The position numbers and the translations under genes were made by a program. A stretch of DNA of 49,447 nucleotides, taken from positions 1 to 49,447 of the forward strand of contig JAJDCM010000144.1 of the NCBI GenBank assembly GCA_029260825.1, in the 5' to 3' direction. The notes under the pieces were generated by a model. The model had not been told where the DNA came from, made no database searches, and worked only from the letters and a program-made list of their open reading frames with translations. Of this stretch, positions 1 through 9,800 are shown piece after piece (the first letter of the stretch is position 1; every line of letters starts with the position of its first letter). The DNA is from Planctomycetota bacterium (lineage in GTDB: Bacteria > Planctomycetota > JACOTG01 > JAJDCM01).

Positions 1-496
1 TTCGTCAAGGGCGAGTCATTTCGGCTCAGATCAAGGAGCCGGAATGGACTCGAATTTGTTGATTCTTGTGCTTTTCGGCGACGCAGAGCTGGGTCGAAAG
101 GGCTGTCCTCGGCGGAATCTGACTTTGTCAACGGGCTGCTACGCAAGAGACCTTGCAAACGCCACATCAACCTCAGAAAAAAGGGGTGGCGGAACTCGAT
201 CCCGAAGGAGCAGAATCGGATTAATAGACACCCGGGAGTATCCGGTGAATACCGGATTCTTCAATTATCCAGGATGTCTTCGGCGCACCCCTCATTCAGA
301 CCCGGCATAAACGTAATATTTCAATAACGTTAGAGATAACACCGACAAAACACCCCACCCTCTTTTCACCGATCAAAGTCCTGGTAACCTAGATAATTGA
401 CAAGAATTTCTTCTGAAAAGGAAGCTCGTCCTGGCAAGTCCGCTTCTCCGCGATGGGAAATCATTCCGAGACGAAGCCCTTGTTGAGTGCCCTCTC
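1..496. other. Leading intergenic stretch, no supported gene
   Basis: I see no convincing coding region before the sensor kinase. An 88-codon open frame at 44-310 has no clear ribosome binding site and a composition unlike a protein of this genome. The only structure is an inverted repeat, ATCCGGT (240-246), gaat, ACCGGAT (251-257), about 240 nt before the kinase start. It could be an operator or a weak hairpin. Confidence 0.5.
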
Positions 497-2605
497 ATGA
501 CAATTTCACGGACCAAAACGAGGAGATGGCTGCTCTCCTTCATCCTTGTTCCAACGATCTGCATTCTTTCGGGCCAAGCCATGGCGCAGGAGGTTCGCGT
601 CGGCCTCCACGACGCAGAGCCGGTTGCGTACCGGGAAGAAGGAAAACCCAAAGGATTCGCCGTAGAAATCCTGGAGCACATCGCCAAGATCGAGGGCTGG
701 ACCCTCATCTGGGACTATGGCACATGGACCGAATGCGTGGAGCGTCTTGAACAGGGAGAAATCGATCTCCTTTTTCCGATGATGCCCACCGACGAAAGAA
801 AGCTCCGGTTCGACTTCACCTCTCATGGTTTCTTTTCAACCTGGGGACGGGTATTCGCTCATCCAGGATCCAAGATCGAGACCATCACGAACCTCGCCGG
901 AAAGACCATCGCGGTCGTGCAAGGCGGAATCTTCAACCAGGAGATTCGAAAGATTACCGGTCGGCACAATATCCAGTGCCAGTTCGCTGAGTTCTCGACA
1001 AAAACAGAAGCACTTGACGCTCTTGCGGAAGATCGAGTCGATGCCGCGGCAATCGAGGGAAAAGCTGGCTACTTCTACGCACTCCACAAGGAGAATATCC
1101 AGGTAACTCCGATCTTCTTTCTTCACGCAGTTCCCCACCTGGCGGTAAAAAAAGGGAAGAATGCGGAAATCATTTACGCCCTTGATCACCACCTACGGTC
1201 TCTCAAAGAAGACCCTGGCTCGATCTACTACCAGAGCCTGGAGAGGTGGATCCGTTCACACCCGAGGTTTCCAGATTGGGGCGTCTGGGCGCTTTGCGGC
1301 GGAGGTGGTCTTCTTGCCCTCTTCATCTCGTTCAGTGTATTGCTTCGTTTCCAGGTCCGGACCAAGACCCGGGCACTCCTGAACCAGAACCTTCAGCTCC
1401 ACATGGAAGAAGGCAAACGAGAGAAAGCCGAGCGAGAGAGCGAGCGTCTCGAAGGGCAGCTGCTTCGCGCCCAGAAAATGGAAGCGATGGGCACTCTGGC
1501 CTCCGGAGTCGCTCACGACTTCTCCAACCTCCTCACCGTGATTTCCGCCCACACGACTCTCCTTCGACAGAAAGCCAAAAAAGACGAGCAAGTTCTCTCC
1601 TCACTTTCTGTCATGGACGACGCGGTCAAACAAGCAACCAGCCTGACCCGGTCCCTGCTCACCCTCAGCCGGAAACTCCCTACCGTCAGTCGTCCCGTGC
1701 ACCTCAATGCGCTGCTGGAAACAACGAGTCGCATGCTTCGACGGATCATTCCCGCCAGAATCGAGCTCTCCGTCACCTGGCCAGAGGAGGATCTATGGAC
1801 CCAGGGTGATGAAACCCAGCTCCAGCAAGTCCTGCTGAATCTGGCGCTGAATGCACGAGATGCCATGCCAAAGGTAGGAAAGCTGCGACTGAACCTGGAC
1901 GCGCACGAAGACACCTCTCTACACCTGAAAGCCAGCTCGGCTGCGACCGCCCACCTGACGGTAGAGGACACGGGAACCGGAATGACCGATGATGTGCGAG
2001 AACGAATTTTCGACCCTTTCTACACCACGAAACCGGAAGACCAGGGGACGGGTCTTGGACTTGCGTGCGTGAAAAGCATCCTCGAGGAACATAACGGACA
2101 CATAGCGGTCGAGTCTTCGCCTGACATGGGCTCTACCTTCGTGGTCGGCCTCCCGTTGATCGCCCCACCCAAGATCAGTCCGGGTGGGGAGCCTGAAGAG
2201 GAGTGCCACGTGACCCGAGGCAACGGAGAAGTCATACTCCTTGCAGAAGATCAGCAGCAAATCCGCGAGGTACTGACATCGTTTCTGTCGTCTCTTGGTT
2301 ACAACATCATTACTGTGCCCAACAGCAAAGATCTGGATCATGATTTTCAACGGCTCAAAAAAGAGGTACGCCTCCTCGTTCTGGACGTAGACCTTCCCCA
2401 GGGAAACGGGCTCGATTTCATGAAAAAAATTCGACTCTCCGGCGTCGAAACCCCGGCCATCCTCATCAGCGGAAGCGCTCATGAACTGGGCGAGCGACTC
2501 ACTGAATTTACGATGCTTTTGACCAAACCGTTTGAGCTGACAGAACTGGGCGAGCTCATTCACGAAACTCTCCAGCAGTTCTCGAACCCGGAGGCACCCG
2601 AGTGA
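497..2605 (+). CDS. Hybrid sensor histidine kinase with periplasmic solute-binding sensor
   Basis: Predicted inner-membrane sensor of a two-component system. Visible in order are a signal peptide or N-terminal anchor (1-30, ending A-M-A), a bacterial extracellular solute-binding family 3-like domain (about 32-255), a transmembrane helix (about 262-285), a coiled linker, HisKA with the H-box S-G-V-A-H-D-F (His340), an HATPase domain and a receiver domain. The HATPase has the N-box N-L-A-L-N-A-R-D-A, G1 D-T-G-T-G-M (491-496) and G2 G-T-G-L-G-L (517-522). The receiver (about 578-695) has acidic residues near 584, probable phosphoacceptor Asp630, Ser658 and Lys677. The sensor probably binds a small polar ligand such as an amino acid, judging by family. 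The stop codon overlaps the GTG start of the response regulator (GTGA), so the two are almost certainly co-translated. The specific ligand cannot be read from sequence. Confidence 0.93.
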   Translation: MTISRTKTRRWLLSFILVPTICILSGQAMAQEVRVGLHDAEPVAYREEGKPKGFAVEILEHIAKIEGWTLIWDYGTWTECVERLEQGEIDLLFPMMPTDERKLRFDFTSHGFFSTWGRVFAHPGSKIETITNLAGKTIAVVQGGIFNQEIRKITGRHNIQCQFAEFSTKTEALDALAEDRVDAAAIEGKAGYFYALHKENIQVTPIFFLHAVPHLAVKKGKNAEIIYALDHHLRSLKEDPGSIYYQSLERWIRSHPRFPDWGVWALCGGGGLLALFISFSVLLRFQVRTKTRALLNQNLQLHMEEGKREKAERESERLEGQLLRAQKMEAMGTLASGVAHDFSNLLTVISAHTTLLRQKAKKDEQVLSSLSVMDDAVKQATSLTRSLLTLSRKLPTVSRPVHLNALLETTSRMLRRIIPARIELSVTWPEEDLWTQGDETQLQQVLLNLALNARDAMPKVGKLRLNLDAHEDTSLHLKASSAATAHLTVEDTGTGMTDDVRERIFDPFYTTKPEDQGTGLGLACVKSILEEHNGHIAVESSPDMGSTFVVGLPLIAPPKISPGGEPEEECHVTRGNGEVILLAEDQQQIREVLTSFLSSLGYNIITVPNSKDLDHDFQRLKKEVRLLVLDVDLPQGNGLDFMKKIRLSGVETPAILISGSAHELGERLTEFTMLLTKPFELTELGELIHETLQQFSNPEAPE

Positions 2606-3258
2606 ACAACATCATTCGCCTCCTCATTGCCGACGATCACGCCATGGTGAGGGAAATGCTCCGGTCCCAACTCGACAGCCAGGCCGACATGGATGTCATC
2701 GGAACCGCCAACGATGGGGAGCAGGCGGTCGAACTTGCCCGAAAACTGAACCCCGACGTTGTCCTCCTCGACATCGATATGCCCGGACAACTCTGCTTCG
2801 TGGCGGCAAAAGATATCAAACACTACTGTCCAGGTACCCGCATTCTCTTCGTAAGCGCTTTCTCTCACGATCGATATATCGACGAAGCTCTCAAAGCAAA
2901 GGCCACCGGATATCTCACAAAAGATGAGAACCCGGATGTCTTGATGAAGGCCATCCGGCTTGCCGCATCCGGACAGGCGTATTTCTCTCCCAAAATACAG
3001 GAGAGGATCGTTGTCGATAGTCGAGGACTCAGTCTGACCGGATCCAATACGACCCGGGCTTCGACCCTGACCCAGCGAGAGCTAGAAACCGTCCGATACA
3101 TCGCAAGAGGCCTCGCCAACAAAGAAATCGCCATGCAAATGCATGTCACGGTCAAGACCGTGGATCGGCACACTCAGAACGCAATGGACAAGCTCGCCAT
3201 TCATAACCGCGTGGAACTGGCGAGGTTCGCGATCCGGGAGGGGCTCGCAGAGGCCTAA
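2602..3258 (+). CDS. NarL/FixJ-type response regulator (REC + LuxR HTH)
   Basis: DNA-binding response regulator of 218 residues, the normal length for the family. The receiver domain carries the acidic pair Asp11-Asp12, phosphoacceptor Asp57 (V-V-L-L-D-I-D-M-P) and the conserved Lys in Y-L-T-K. The C-terminal LuxR-type helix-turn-helix begins near residue 150 (L-T-Q-R-E-L-E-T-V) and contains the recognition segment T-V-K-T-V-D-R-H. The GTG start overlaps the kinase stop by 4 nt, so the kinase is the obvious partner. Because the kinase has its own receiver and no HPt domain is visible here, how phosphate reaches this regulator is open. The target genes are unknown. The sigma factor 272 nt downstream on the same strand is a candidate. 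Confidence 0.94.
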   Translation: MNNIIRLLIADDHAMVREMLRSQLDSQADMDVIGTANDGEQAVELARKLNPDVVLLDIDMPGQLCFVAAKDIKHYCPGTRILFVSAFSHDRYIDEALKAKATGYLTKDENPDVLMKAIRLAASGQAYFSPKIQERIVVDSRGLSLTGSNTTRASTLTQRELETVRYIARGLANKEIAMQMHVTVKTVDRHTQNAMDKLAIHNRVELARFAIREGLAEA

Positions 3259-3530
3259 AAGTCAGGAGCCCGGTCCACCCAAACTCCCCCAAAAAATTGG
3301 TAATTCACCCAATACCGAGGATGGACTTGAGAGCCTATCCTCATTATCTGCCAGATGTAAAAGGAGCCCGCCCTTTGCCATTTGCGCCATCGGTTCGTAA
3401 AAAGCGCAACCGAGAGCGTAGATGGACTGTCCGATCCGAAACACTCACGCTTCGGGCCTAACTGCCTCGTTCACCACAGTTCGTCGGTCAGGTTTTTTCA
3501 AGGGCTCGGGAAGATCCAAAGGAGAAGGAT
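3259..3530. other. Intergenic region between response regulator and sigma factor
   Basis: This 272-nt gap holds no supported gene. It contains a short inverted repeat, ATTGG...CCAAT, near 3296-3313. A good ribosome binding site (AAAGGAGAAGG) lies directly before the sigma-factor ATG at 3531. The promoter for the sigma gene probably lies here, but no convincing -35/-10 pair could be picked by eye. Confidence 0.4.
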
Positions 3531-4907
3531 ATGTCCAGCGGACACCTTTTCTCTCACGAAGATGAAAACCAACGAGGAAAGCTCGTATCAAAAGCCGAAA
3601 CCCGGCAATCATCCGTCGACCCCGTGGGAATTTATCTTGGCCAGCTCGGAGAGCGTGGCGATGCGCCCTACCGGGATGAAGGAAAGCTCACTCATCGCCT
3701 CGAAGCCATCCGGCGGGCCTACTGCCGATCTGTCTTGAGCCAACCACTCGGGCTTGCTGCCGCCATTCGCATCCTCAAAGATGTGGTGGAAGGGCGAAGA
3801 GCAATCAGCCGGGTGCTCGGATCCGAAAACTCAAAGACAGAATCAGGCCGCACGAGCGAGGAACTTGGGACGCGATACCTGCCAGCATTGGAACGGATCC
3901 TTTTGCGGGCCAAAAGGAGTTTCGCATCAGACCCGGAAGGATCTCGCAAATACATCAACGATGAGCTCTCCCGGGGCCTTGCCCTCTTTTCTGAATTACG
4001 AATTCAGATCCGGGAGATCCAGGCCTTTGCTGCGGCACTGGAAGAGCATGCGATTCAGCTTGAATCAACCACAGATCCTCAAGAGGTCCTTGAGTTTTCC
4101 ACCGCGAGCCTTCGCACACGGGACGATTTCCTCGCCCGCATGAACAAAACACGAAGGCTCATGAAGAAATATCAGGCGGCGAAAAACGAACTTTGCACGA
4201 GGAACCTTCGACTGGTCGTGAGCATCGCCAAGAAATACATGAATCGTGGCCTTCCCTTCCTCGACATCATCCAGGAAGGAAACTCCGGCCTCATGAAGGC
4301 CGCGGACAAGTTCGAAGCAAGCCGAGGATTCCGGTTTTCAACCTATGCCACCTGGTGGGTCAAGCAGTCAATACGACGAGCGATCGAAGAGCAGTCCAGA
4401 ACCATTCGCATCCCCTCTCACATCAACGAGACCTTGAACCGCCTCCGGAAAAGAAGCCATGAATTCTCGGTGAAATCCGGAAGAGAGCCGACCCTTGAGG
4501 AAGCTGGGGATCTCCTTGATGTGGCTCCAACCGAGCTCAAACGGATCCTGACCGTTCTCAAGCACCCGGTCTCACTCGACCAGCCACTTGGCGCCTCGGA
4601 AACAAGAGGCGATCGTCAGATTGGAGACCTCATCGAGGATGGATCTACAGCTTCACCGGCAAAGCTAGCCGATCAACAGATGCTGAAGAGCCGCATCAAC
4701 GAAGTGCTGGACTCTCTCCCCGATCGACCTCGACTGATCTTGCGTCTTCGATACGGCCTGGTCGACGGGCAACCCCACACACTGGATGAAGTCGGAAAGC
4801 TCTTCAACATCACCCGGGAAAGAGTGCGTCAGATCCAGGTTCGCGCAATGGAACTTCTCCGTCGCCCAACCCAGAGAATGAAGCTATCGTCTTTCGTGAA
4901 GGTGTAG
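3531..4907 (+). CDS. RNA polymerase sigma-70 family factor (group 1/2-like)
   Basis: Sigma factor of 458 residues that directs RNA polymerase to promoters. Region 1.2 is recognisable near residues 29-60 (V-D-P-V-G-I-Y-L-G-Q-L-G). A helical spacer of about 140 residues follows. Region 2 (220-292) has the core-binding and -10-recognition signatures N-L-R-L-V-V-S-I-A and T-Y-A-T-W-W-V-K-Q-S-I-R-R-A. Region 3 (300-375) begins R-I-P-S-H-I-N-E-T. Region 4 (390-445) has the HTH T-L-D-E-V-G-K-L-F-N-I-T-R-E-R-V-R-Q-I. There is no long acidic region 1.1, so this is more likely an alternative group 2 factor than the principal RpoD. The wording L-I-Q-E-G-N-x-G-L is retained as I-I-Q-E-G-N-S-G-L. Its neighbour upstream is the two-component system. 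Start chosen at the ATG preceded by AAAGGAGAAGG. Confidence 0.93.
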   Translation: MSSGHLFSHEDENQRGKLVSKAETRQSSVDPVGIYLGQLGERGDAPYRDEGKLTHRLEAIRRAYCRSVLSQPLGLAAAIRILKDVVEGRRAISRVLGSENSKTESGRTSEELGTRYLPALERILLRAKRSFASDPEGSRKYINDELSRGLALFSELRIQIREIQAFAAALEEHAIQLESTTDPQEVLEFSTASLRTRDDFLARMNKTRRLMKKYQAAKNELCTRNLRLVVSIAKKYMNRGLPFLDIIQEGNSGLMKAADKFEASRGFRFSTYATWWVKQSIRRAIEEQSRTIRIPSHINETLNRLRKRSHEFSVKSGREPTLEEAGDLLDVAPTELKRILTVLKHPVSLDQPLGASETRGDRQIGDLIEDGSTASPAKLADQQMLKSRINEVLDSLPDRPRLILRLRYGLVDGQPHTLDEVGKLFNITRERVRQIQVRAMELLRRPTQRMKLSSFVKV

Positions 4908-4938
4908 TCCATATTGTTCTTCATGAAGGACGACGGGG

Positions 4939-5496
4939 CTAGCCCTCAGCTCGTTGCTGCCATTTCTTCGCCATTCTCCTGACTGAATCATCAACGGGAA
5001 AATCCGCGAGCGCAGTCTGATCGACCCACCGAAGATCGTGGCTCTCTTCACTCACGATGAGCTTGGCTTCTGGTGGAGATCGAAAGAGAAAACGAACATC
5101 GTAGTGATCATGCTCCGGCACTTTTGAATTTGCCGGAATACGATGCACGTCCACGTCAAAAATATCCAAACCGACCGACTCCAGATCGGGGATGCCGCTT
5201 TCCTCTGTCGCCTCGCGAAAGGCGACCTGCCAGACATCTGATTCGCCGTCCGCATGCCCCCCCGGCTGAACCCAGATGCCAAGCTTCTTGTGATGAGTCA
5301 AGACACAACGCTCTTCATCATGGCTCATGACCCAGGCTGAACCGGTGATGTGACCCTTCAAGAGCGAACGCTCGAAACAATCCGGATGAGCTCGAACAAA
5401 AGCGACAATCCGATCAAAACTCCCCCTCTCCCCGGGACTCATCTGCCTCTGCGCCTCGTAGCGAGAAAGAAGATCCAGGAGCGCTCTTCGATGCAT
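4939..5496 (-). CDS. Nudix hydrolase
   Basis: Cytoplasmic Nudix-fold pyrophosphohydrolase of 185 residues. Members cleave nucleoside diphosphates linked to another moiety and need Mg2+ or Mn2+. The Nudix box is visible at about residues 79-102: G-G-H-A-D-G-E, then R-E-A-T-E-E-S-G at 94-101, which supplies the metal-binding glutamates. The Q-P-G-G-H-A-D-G-E form is typical of a subgroup with few characterised members, so the substrate cannot be named. The gene is convergent with the sigma factor (32-nt gap) and divergent from the ECF-like sigma gene. The ATG at 5496 is used. The protein starts M-H-R-R-A-L-L-D-L-L and has no signal peptide. Confidence 0.9.
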   Translation of the reverse strand: MHRRALLDLLSRYEAQRQMSPGERGSFDRIVAFVRAHPDCFERSLLKGHITGSAWVMSHDEERCVLTHHKKLGIWVQPGGHADGESDVWQVAFREATEESGIPDLESVGLDIFDVDVHRIPANSKVPEHDHYDVRFLFRSPPEAKLIVSEESHDLRWVDQTALADFPVDDSVRRMAKKWQQRAEG

Positions 5497-5535
5497 TGAT
5501 CTCTCCAGTTCGAATATTTCTCATTTTCTTTGGCA

Positions 5536-5572
5536 AGTTTCCTCGAATTCTCCGACTTCGGGAGTGGAAACT
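5536..5572. promoter_or_regulatory. Inverted repeat in divergent promoter region
   Basis: The Nudix gene and the ECF-like sigma gene share a 147-nt divergent upstream region. It contains the arms AGTTTCC (5536-5542) and GGAAACT (5566-5572), a perfect 7-bp inverted repeat enclosing a smaller CTCC/GGGAG pairing. It may be an operator or an RNA hairpin; no regulator is identified. Confidence 0.3.
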
Positions 5573-5643
5573 GGTCCGGATGAATCATCTGGGCCAGACC
5601 GCTCCCGCTATCCAAGCCCTGAAAGAATGCTGAGGTCACTCCA

Positions 5644-6396
5644 ATGATGCACATCTCGAACGAAACTTCCGTCACTCTCTCGGTCCTGGAGCCCAGGTGT
5701 GTCCAAGAGCTGGCCCCGAGAAGCAATCGGCAGTCCTGGATCGTGGAAACGCTACGGACCACCCAGGGGCGATTGGACGTCAATCGACATGTCATGGATG
5801 TCTACCGTGGAAGCCTCGAGGCCTACTTTCACGCCACCCCATTTCGCCGCCTCGGAAGAGCGGAAGACATCGTTGCCGGCTTCTTTGCCGATCGCCTGGG
5901 AAAAAACGATTACTTCACCAGGTGGCAAACGAGCGGAAAGCGTCTTCAACACTGGCTCGTCAATAGTTTTCGATTCTATCTTCTCGAGCTCTGTGACAAA
6001 GAGCGTCGAAATCGGCGGTACGTCAACCTCCCCGAGCTGCTTGAAGACAAAGGCGTTGCCCCCGGGGACATGGCCGACAGCATCGTCGCCTGGAAGACCG
6101 TGTATGAAGCTCTCAACACAACTCATGAGCACTGCCAGAAGCGCCGACTCGAGCAACATTGGGACATTTTTGAACTCCATGAACTCGAGGGAATCTCTTA
6201 CCAAGCGCTGGGAAAGCGCTTTGACATGGAAGCCTCCCGGGCGACCAACATGGCGAGAACCGTGCGGCTTCTCTTCAAAGCATCGGTAAGAAAACTCGTC
6301 CGAAAAAGCGGAGCCCGCGAAAACGAAATCGATTCGGAGATCAAAAGTCTTATCTCAACTCTGTCGACCAGGCCATCTCAGTTCGAAGAACGATGA
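5644..6396 (+). CDS. ECF-like RNA polymerase sigma factor (divergent)
   Basis: Protein of 250 residues that I read as a divergent extracytoplasmic-function sigma factor. Residues about 55-120 resemble region 2 of the planctomycete-type ECF factors: S-L-E-A-Y-F, then A-E-D-I-V-A-G-F-F-A-D-R-L, then K-R-L-Q-H-W-L-V-N-S-F-R-F-Y-L-L-E, then an arginine-rich patch. A region-4-like HTH follows at about 170-215 (H-W-D-I-F-E-L-H-E-L-E-G-I-S-Y-Q-A-L-G-K-R-F). The match is by pattern, not alignment, so a sigma-like regulator of another class remains possible. The next gene starts inside its stop codon (ATGA), implying translational coupling. No zinc-finger anti-sigma motif is seen in that partner. Confidence 0.7.
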   Translation: MMHISNETSVTLSVLEPRCVQELAPRSNRQSWIVETLRTTQGRLDVNRHVMDVYRGSLEAYFHATPFRRLGRAEDIVAGFFADRLGKNDYFTRWQTSGKRLQHWLVNSFRFYLLELCDKERRNRRYVNLPELLEDKGVAPGDMADSIVAWKTVYEALNTTHEHCQKRRLEQHWDIFELHELEGISYQALGKRFDMEASRATNMARTVRLLFKASVRKLVRKSGARENEIDSEIKSLISTLSTRPSQFEER

Positions 6397-6866
6397 TCAA
6401 AAGGCGCTTCACGAATCCAAGCACCAAGTCCGATCGAAAAGCCAAGGTCATCCGTCTGCTGACGATCGCCCTGATGGAACCCAAGGGATGGATCAAGCAC
6501 CTGCTCCGAAGATTAGAAGAAGACGGCGGAGGGGATCTTATCCCCTCCCTCATTCGTCGTGGGTTCTTTCTCGCCGGAGTCGAGTCGAGTTTTCACGAGG
6601 ACATCGCGGCTCATTCTCTCGATGAGTGGGTCCGGACAAAAAACGCCTGCAAAGAACAGATGATGCAGGGAAAAGACGACGACGACCGGGCCGCCAGTAT
6701 TCTTGGCTACTTCCTCTCGATTGCCGTTGCCCGGGCTCATTTCGGAGCAGGAATCAGCTATCACAAAAAGAAAGACCTGGACGATATCTTCCGGGAGATC
6801 CTCTCGATCCTTCCTCCAACCTGGGCTCAAATCGTTCGAGAAGCACTTACCGCGGAGGCGAGCTAG
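6393..6866 (+). CDS. Hypothetical protein coupled to ECF-like sigma factor
   Basis: Basic-to-mixed, helical-looking protein of 157 residues, not recognised. It has no signal peptide, no transmembrane segment and no HxxxCxxC anti-sigma zinc motif. A charged stretch, G-K-D-D-D-D-R, lies mid-protein. The ATG overlaps the upstream stop codon by 4 nt, so it is surely co-translated with the sigma-like gene and may be its cognate regulator or cofactor. That is inference from linkage only. Its TAG stop overlaps the convergent stop codon of the BNR protein. Confidence 0.8.
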   Translation: MIKRRFTNPSTKSDRKAKVIRLLTIALMEPKGWIKHLLRRLEEDGGGDLIPSLIRRGFFLAGVESSFHEDIAAHSLDEWVRTKNACKEQMMQGKDDDDRAASILGYFLSIAVARAHFGAGISYHKKKDLDDIFREILSILPPTWAQIVREALTAEAS

Positions 6867-9800
6867 TCCCGGATGCGCTCCATTGCTTCCCCCTCCTCTT
6901 CAAGCTCGCCCAACTCCTCATCGAGCCCTTCGAACTCAAGCCACGTAGGATCCGGGTATTCCGGGTCTAGCGCGACCTTCATCTCTTCGGTGTAGGTAAC
7001 GCCCCCGACAGCCAGAGAAACCAGATAAGTTCCGGGTTGAACCAATCTTCCCCTCCGGAAACGGCGGGAACTTCCCGGAGGCGGTGGAAGGCGAAGATCC
7101 CAGGAGAAATGATGAAGACCGGGCTCGTTTCCAGCCTCAAAAGTCTTGACCACATCTCCGTTGGGCCTGGTGATCTGTAACGAGAGCCCACGAGATTGCT
7201 CGCCAAGAGAATAGTAGATCTGCACTCCACGGTCCGGGTTTTCGCCAACAAATTGCCGAGGCCCATCCGACCCTCGAGCAGGCTCCGAACGCCACAAAAT
7301 GGTCGAATTCGGCCGGTAGAGATGAACCTTCTTCTGAAGAGTCTCCTCATTCATCTGACGAAGTAGGGATACGTCAAGGATCCAAAGGCTTCTGCCGTGT
7401 GTTGCCGCCACGATCTCCCCGGTTTTTGAGTGAAGAGCAAAGTCGTGCACGGCAACGGTCGGGAAATTCGAAGCACCAAAAGACGTCCATGTTGCTCCTC
7501 GATCAATGGAAACCCAGGCGGAGAACTCTCCTCCCAGGAACAAGAGATCGGGATTGGTCAGATCCTCGGTCAAAACTCGCGTTGTACCTGCATACTGGGG
7601 TAGGTTCCCACCCAGACTCCTCCAGGTCTCTCCGTGATCCTCCGAAACATAAAGCCTGGACTCATCGTCGTTGGATCGGTGCCCATCAAACGTCAGGTAC
7701 ACTCGACTCGTCTTGTGCCTTGACGCGGATATTGAACTCACCCAGCGAGGATCGGGAACGAGTTCTCCGATCCTTTTCCACTCATATCCCTCTCGATCAG
7801 GGTCAGCCTTCCCGCCCCTGTTCTTCCCTCGCCCCTTGCCTTTCCCCTCCTTCTCTTCGCTGACTTCCTTTGTTGCATCGAAGGTCATGCTGAAAAGACC
7901 GCCACTCGCCTCAACTTTGCCCGCAATTTTTCCGGTCGTAAGAGTCCCGCTGAAGTCCAATCCCATCACATCACTCGGAAACGTGAAGGAGACCTTTCCT
8001 GTTTCGGAATCAAACCGGATCTTGGTCAAATCCCCATCCCCGAGGTCGGACGAGATCGATCCCTTGAGTTTTCCTTCTTCCGTTCTCACGAATGTGAACG
8101 AAAACTCGCTGCCCTCTGGAACATTCTCTCCGGAGACGGTTGCCGTCCACGACCCGGCAAGGGGGGCCTCGCCCTTTGCTGTCTTTGGCTCGGCTCCATT
8201 CTTCGCCGCCAGGTGGACACCGTTCTCCGCGACAGCGGATTTCGTTTCCTTTCCTGCCGGTTCCTTGGGAGCTTCTTCTTTCTCGGGAAGGTTGTAGAGA
8301 TCGAGCCAGTTCTTGCCTCCATCTCGCGTGGCAAAGACCGATCCGTCATCGGTCCCGACATAGAGAATGTCCGCGTCGCGGGAAGATTCCGAAAGCGACG
8401 TTGCGCTACCTCGATCGGTCTTCGTGATCTCGGGGGAAATCGCTTTCAGTCCATTCCCTCGGTCCAGGGATCGAAAGACGTAATTCCCCGCGGTGTAGTA
8501 GATCTTTGTATTGTGATGAGAGAGAAGAAACGGAGTGTTCCAGTTGAACCGGTATCTGGATCCCCGGGGAGCTCGAGGTCGAAGGAATCCACCTTCACCG
8601 GTGCGAAAATTTCGTCTTCCAAGACCGCCGTTTTGGCTTTCGTAATAGATGAGATCCGGATCATCTCGATCCACGCGACAGAAGAATCCGTCCCCTCCAC
8701 CAATTCTCAGCCAGTCCGCATTGACAGGCCCGGAGTTGTCTCGTACCCGATTGGGTCCCCCCCAGCTTCCATTGTCTTGAAGACCGCCGTACACCTTGTA
8801 ATCCCGGGTGAAGTCGACATCGACACGATAAAACTGACCGATAGCTACATGGTTGTGGTGATCCCAGTGATCCATACGGTCATAGGTCACATAGATGCCA
8901 CCGTCATTTCCAAGGATCATGTGTCGTCCATCCCGGGAATCAACCCAGAGAGCATGATGATCGACGTGAACACCGCGGCCTGCACCGTCGGCAGTAAACG
9001 TCTCCCCACGATCTTTTGAACGATAGAGCGAGGTACCGAGAACATAGAGATAGTTCTCATCCGAAGGATCCACCCGGATCTGGCTGTAATACATGGGACG
9101 CGGATTCACGGAATTGATCCGGGTCCAGGTCACGCCTCCGTCCGCGGAACGATAGACTCCCCCGTATTCATGGCCGTCCGGCCCCTGTTGGTCCTGGACG
9201 TTTTCTCTTTGACCTCCAAGGCCCGAAGAAAACGGCCCCGATGGCTTTTTCCTCTGGTCTTTGGCCTCTTCTTCCGACTTTTCCTTGTCTTCCGGCTCCT
9301 TTTCTTCCGCATCCTCCTCCTCACCCGGACGCTTTCCAAAGGTGACCTCAAGCGTATGGCTCTTCCTCTCCCTGGAGACTTCAAAAAGAACCGTGTCGCC
9401 GGCGAGGCGCTTTCGAATCTCCCGGGTCAAATCAGAATAGGAGTGAACGATCGCGTCTTCGACTCGAATCACGATATCCCCGACCAGGAGCTTCGCCTCG
9501 TTCGCCGGCCCCCCGTCCGTGACCTCTGTCAAACGAGCACCAACGTCTGCGTTCTCACCCTTCACACCCAGATAGGCCGCATTCGAAGGCTCCTGGGTGA
9601 TCTCTTCCGATTCAAGAACCACATACACAACGTTGGGATCTTTCTGATAGAAATCAATACCGATTCGCCCGAGAATCCGAGTCGGCAATCCCTTGTCCAC
9701 TCTCTTGAACGTCTTCCCCCCATCGGTGGTCAGGTGAAGTCCGCTGCCAGGTCCCCATTTCTTCTGGGGATCATTCGTATCGAACCCATCTCTTTGGCGC

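Noticed and set aside
44-310. Open frame of 88 codons at the window start
   Set aside because: No ribosome binding site, no recognisable motif and non-genomic-looking composition.
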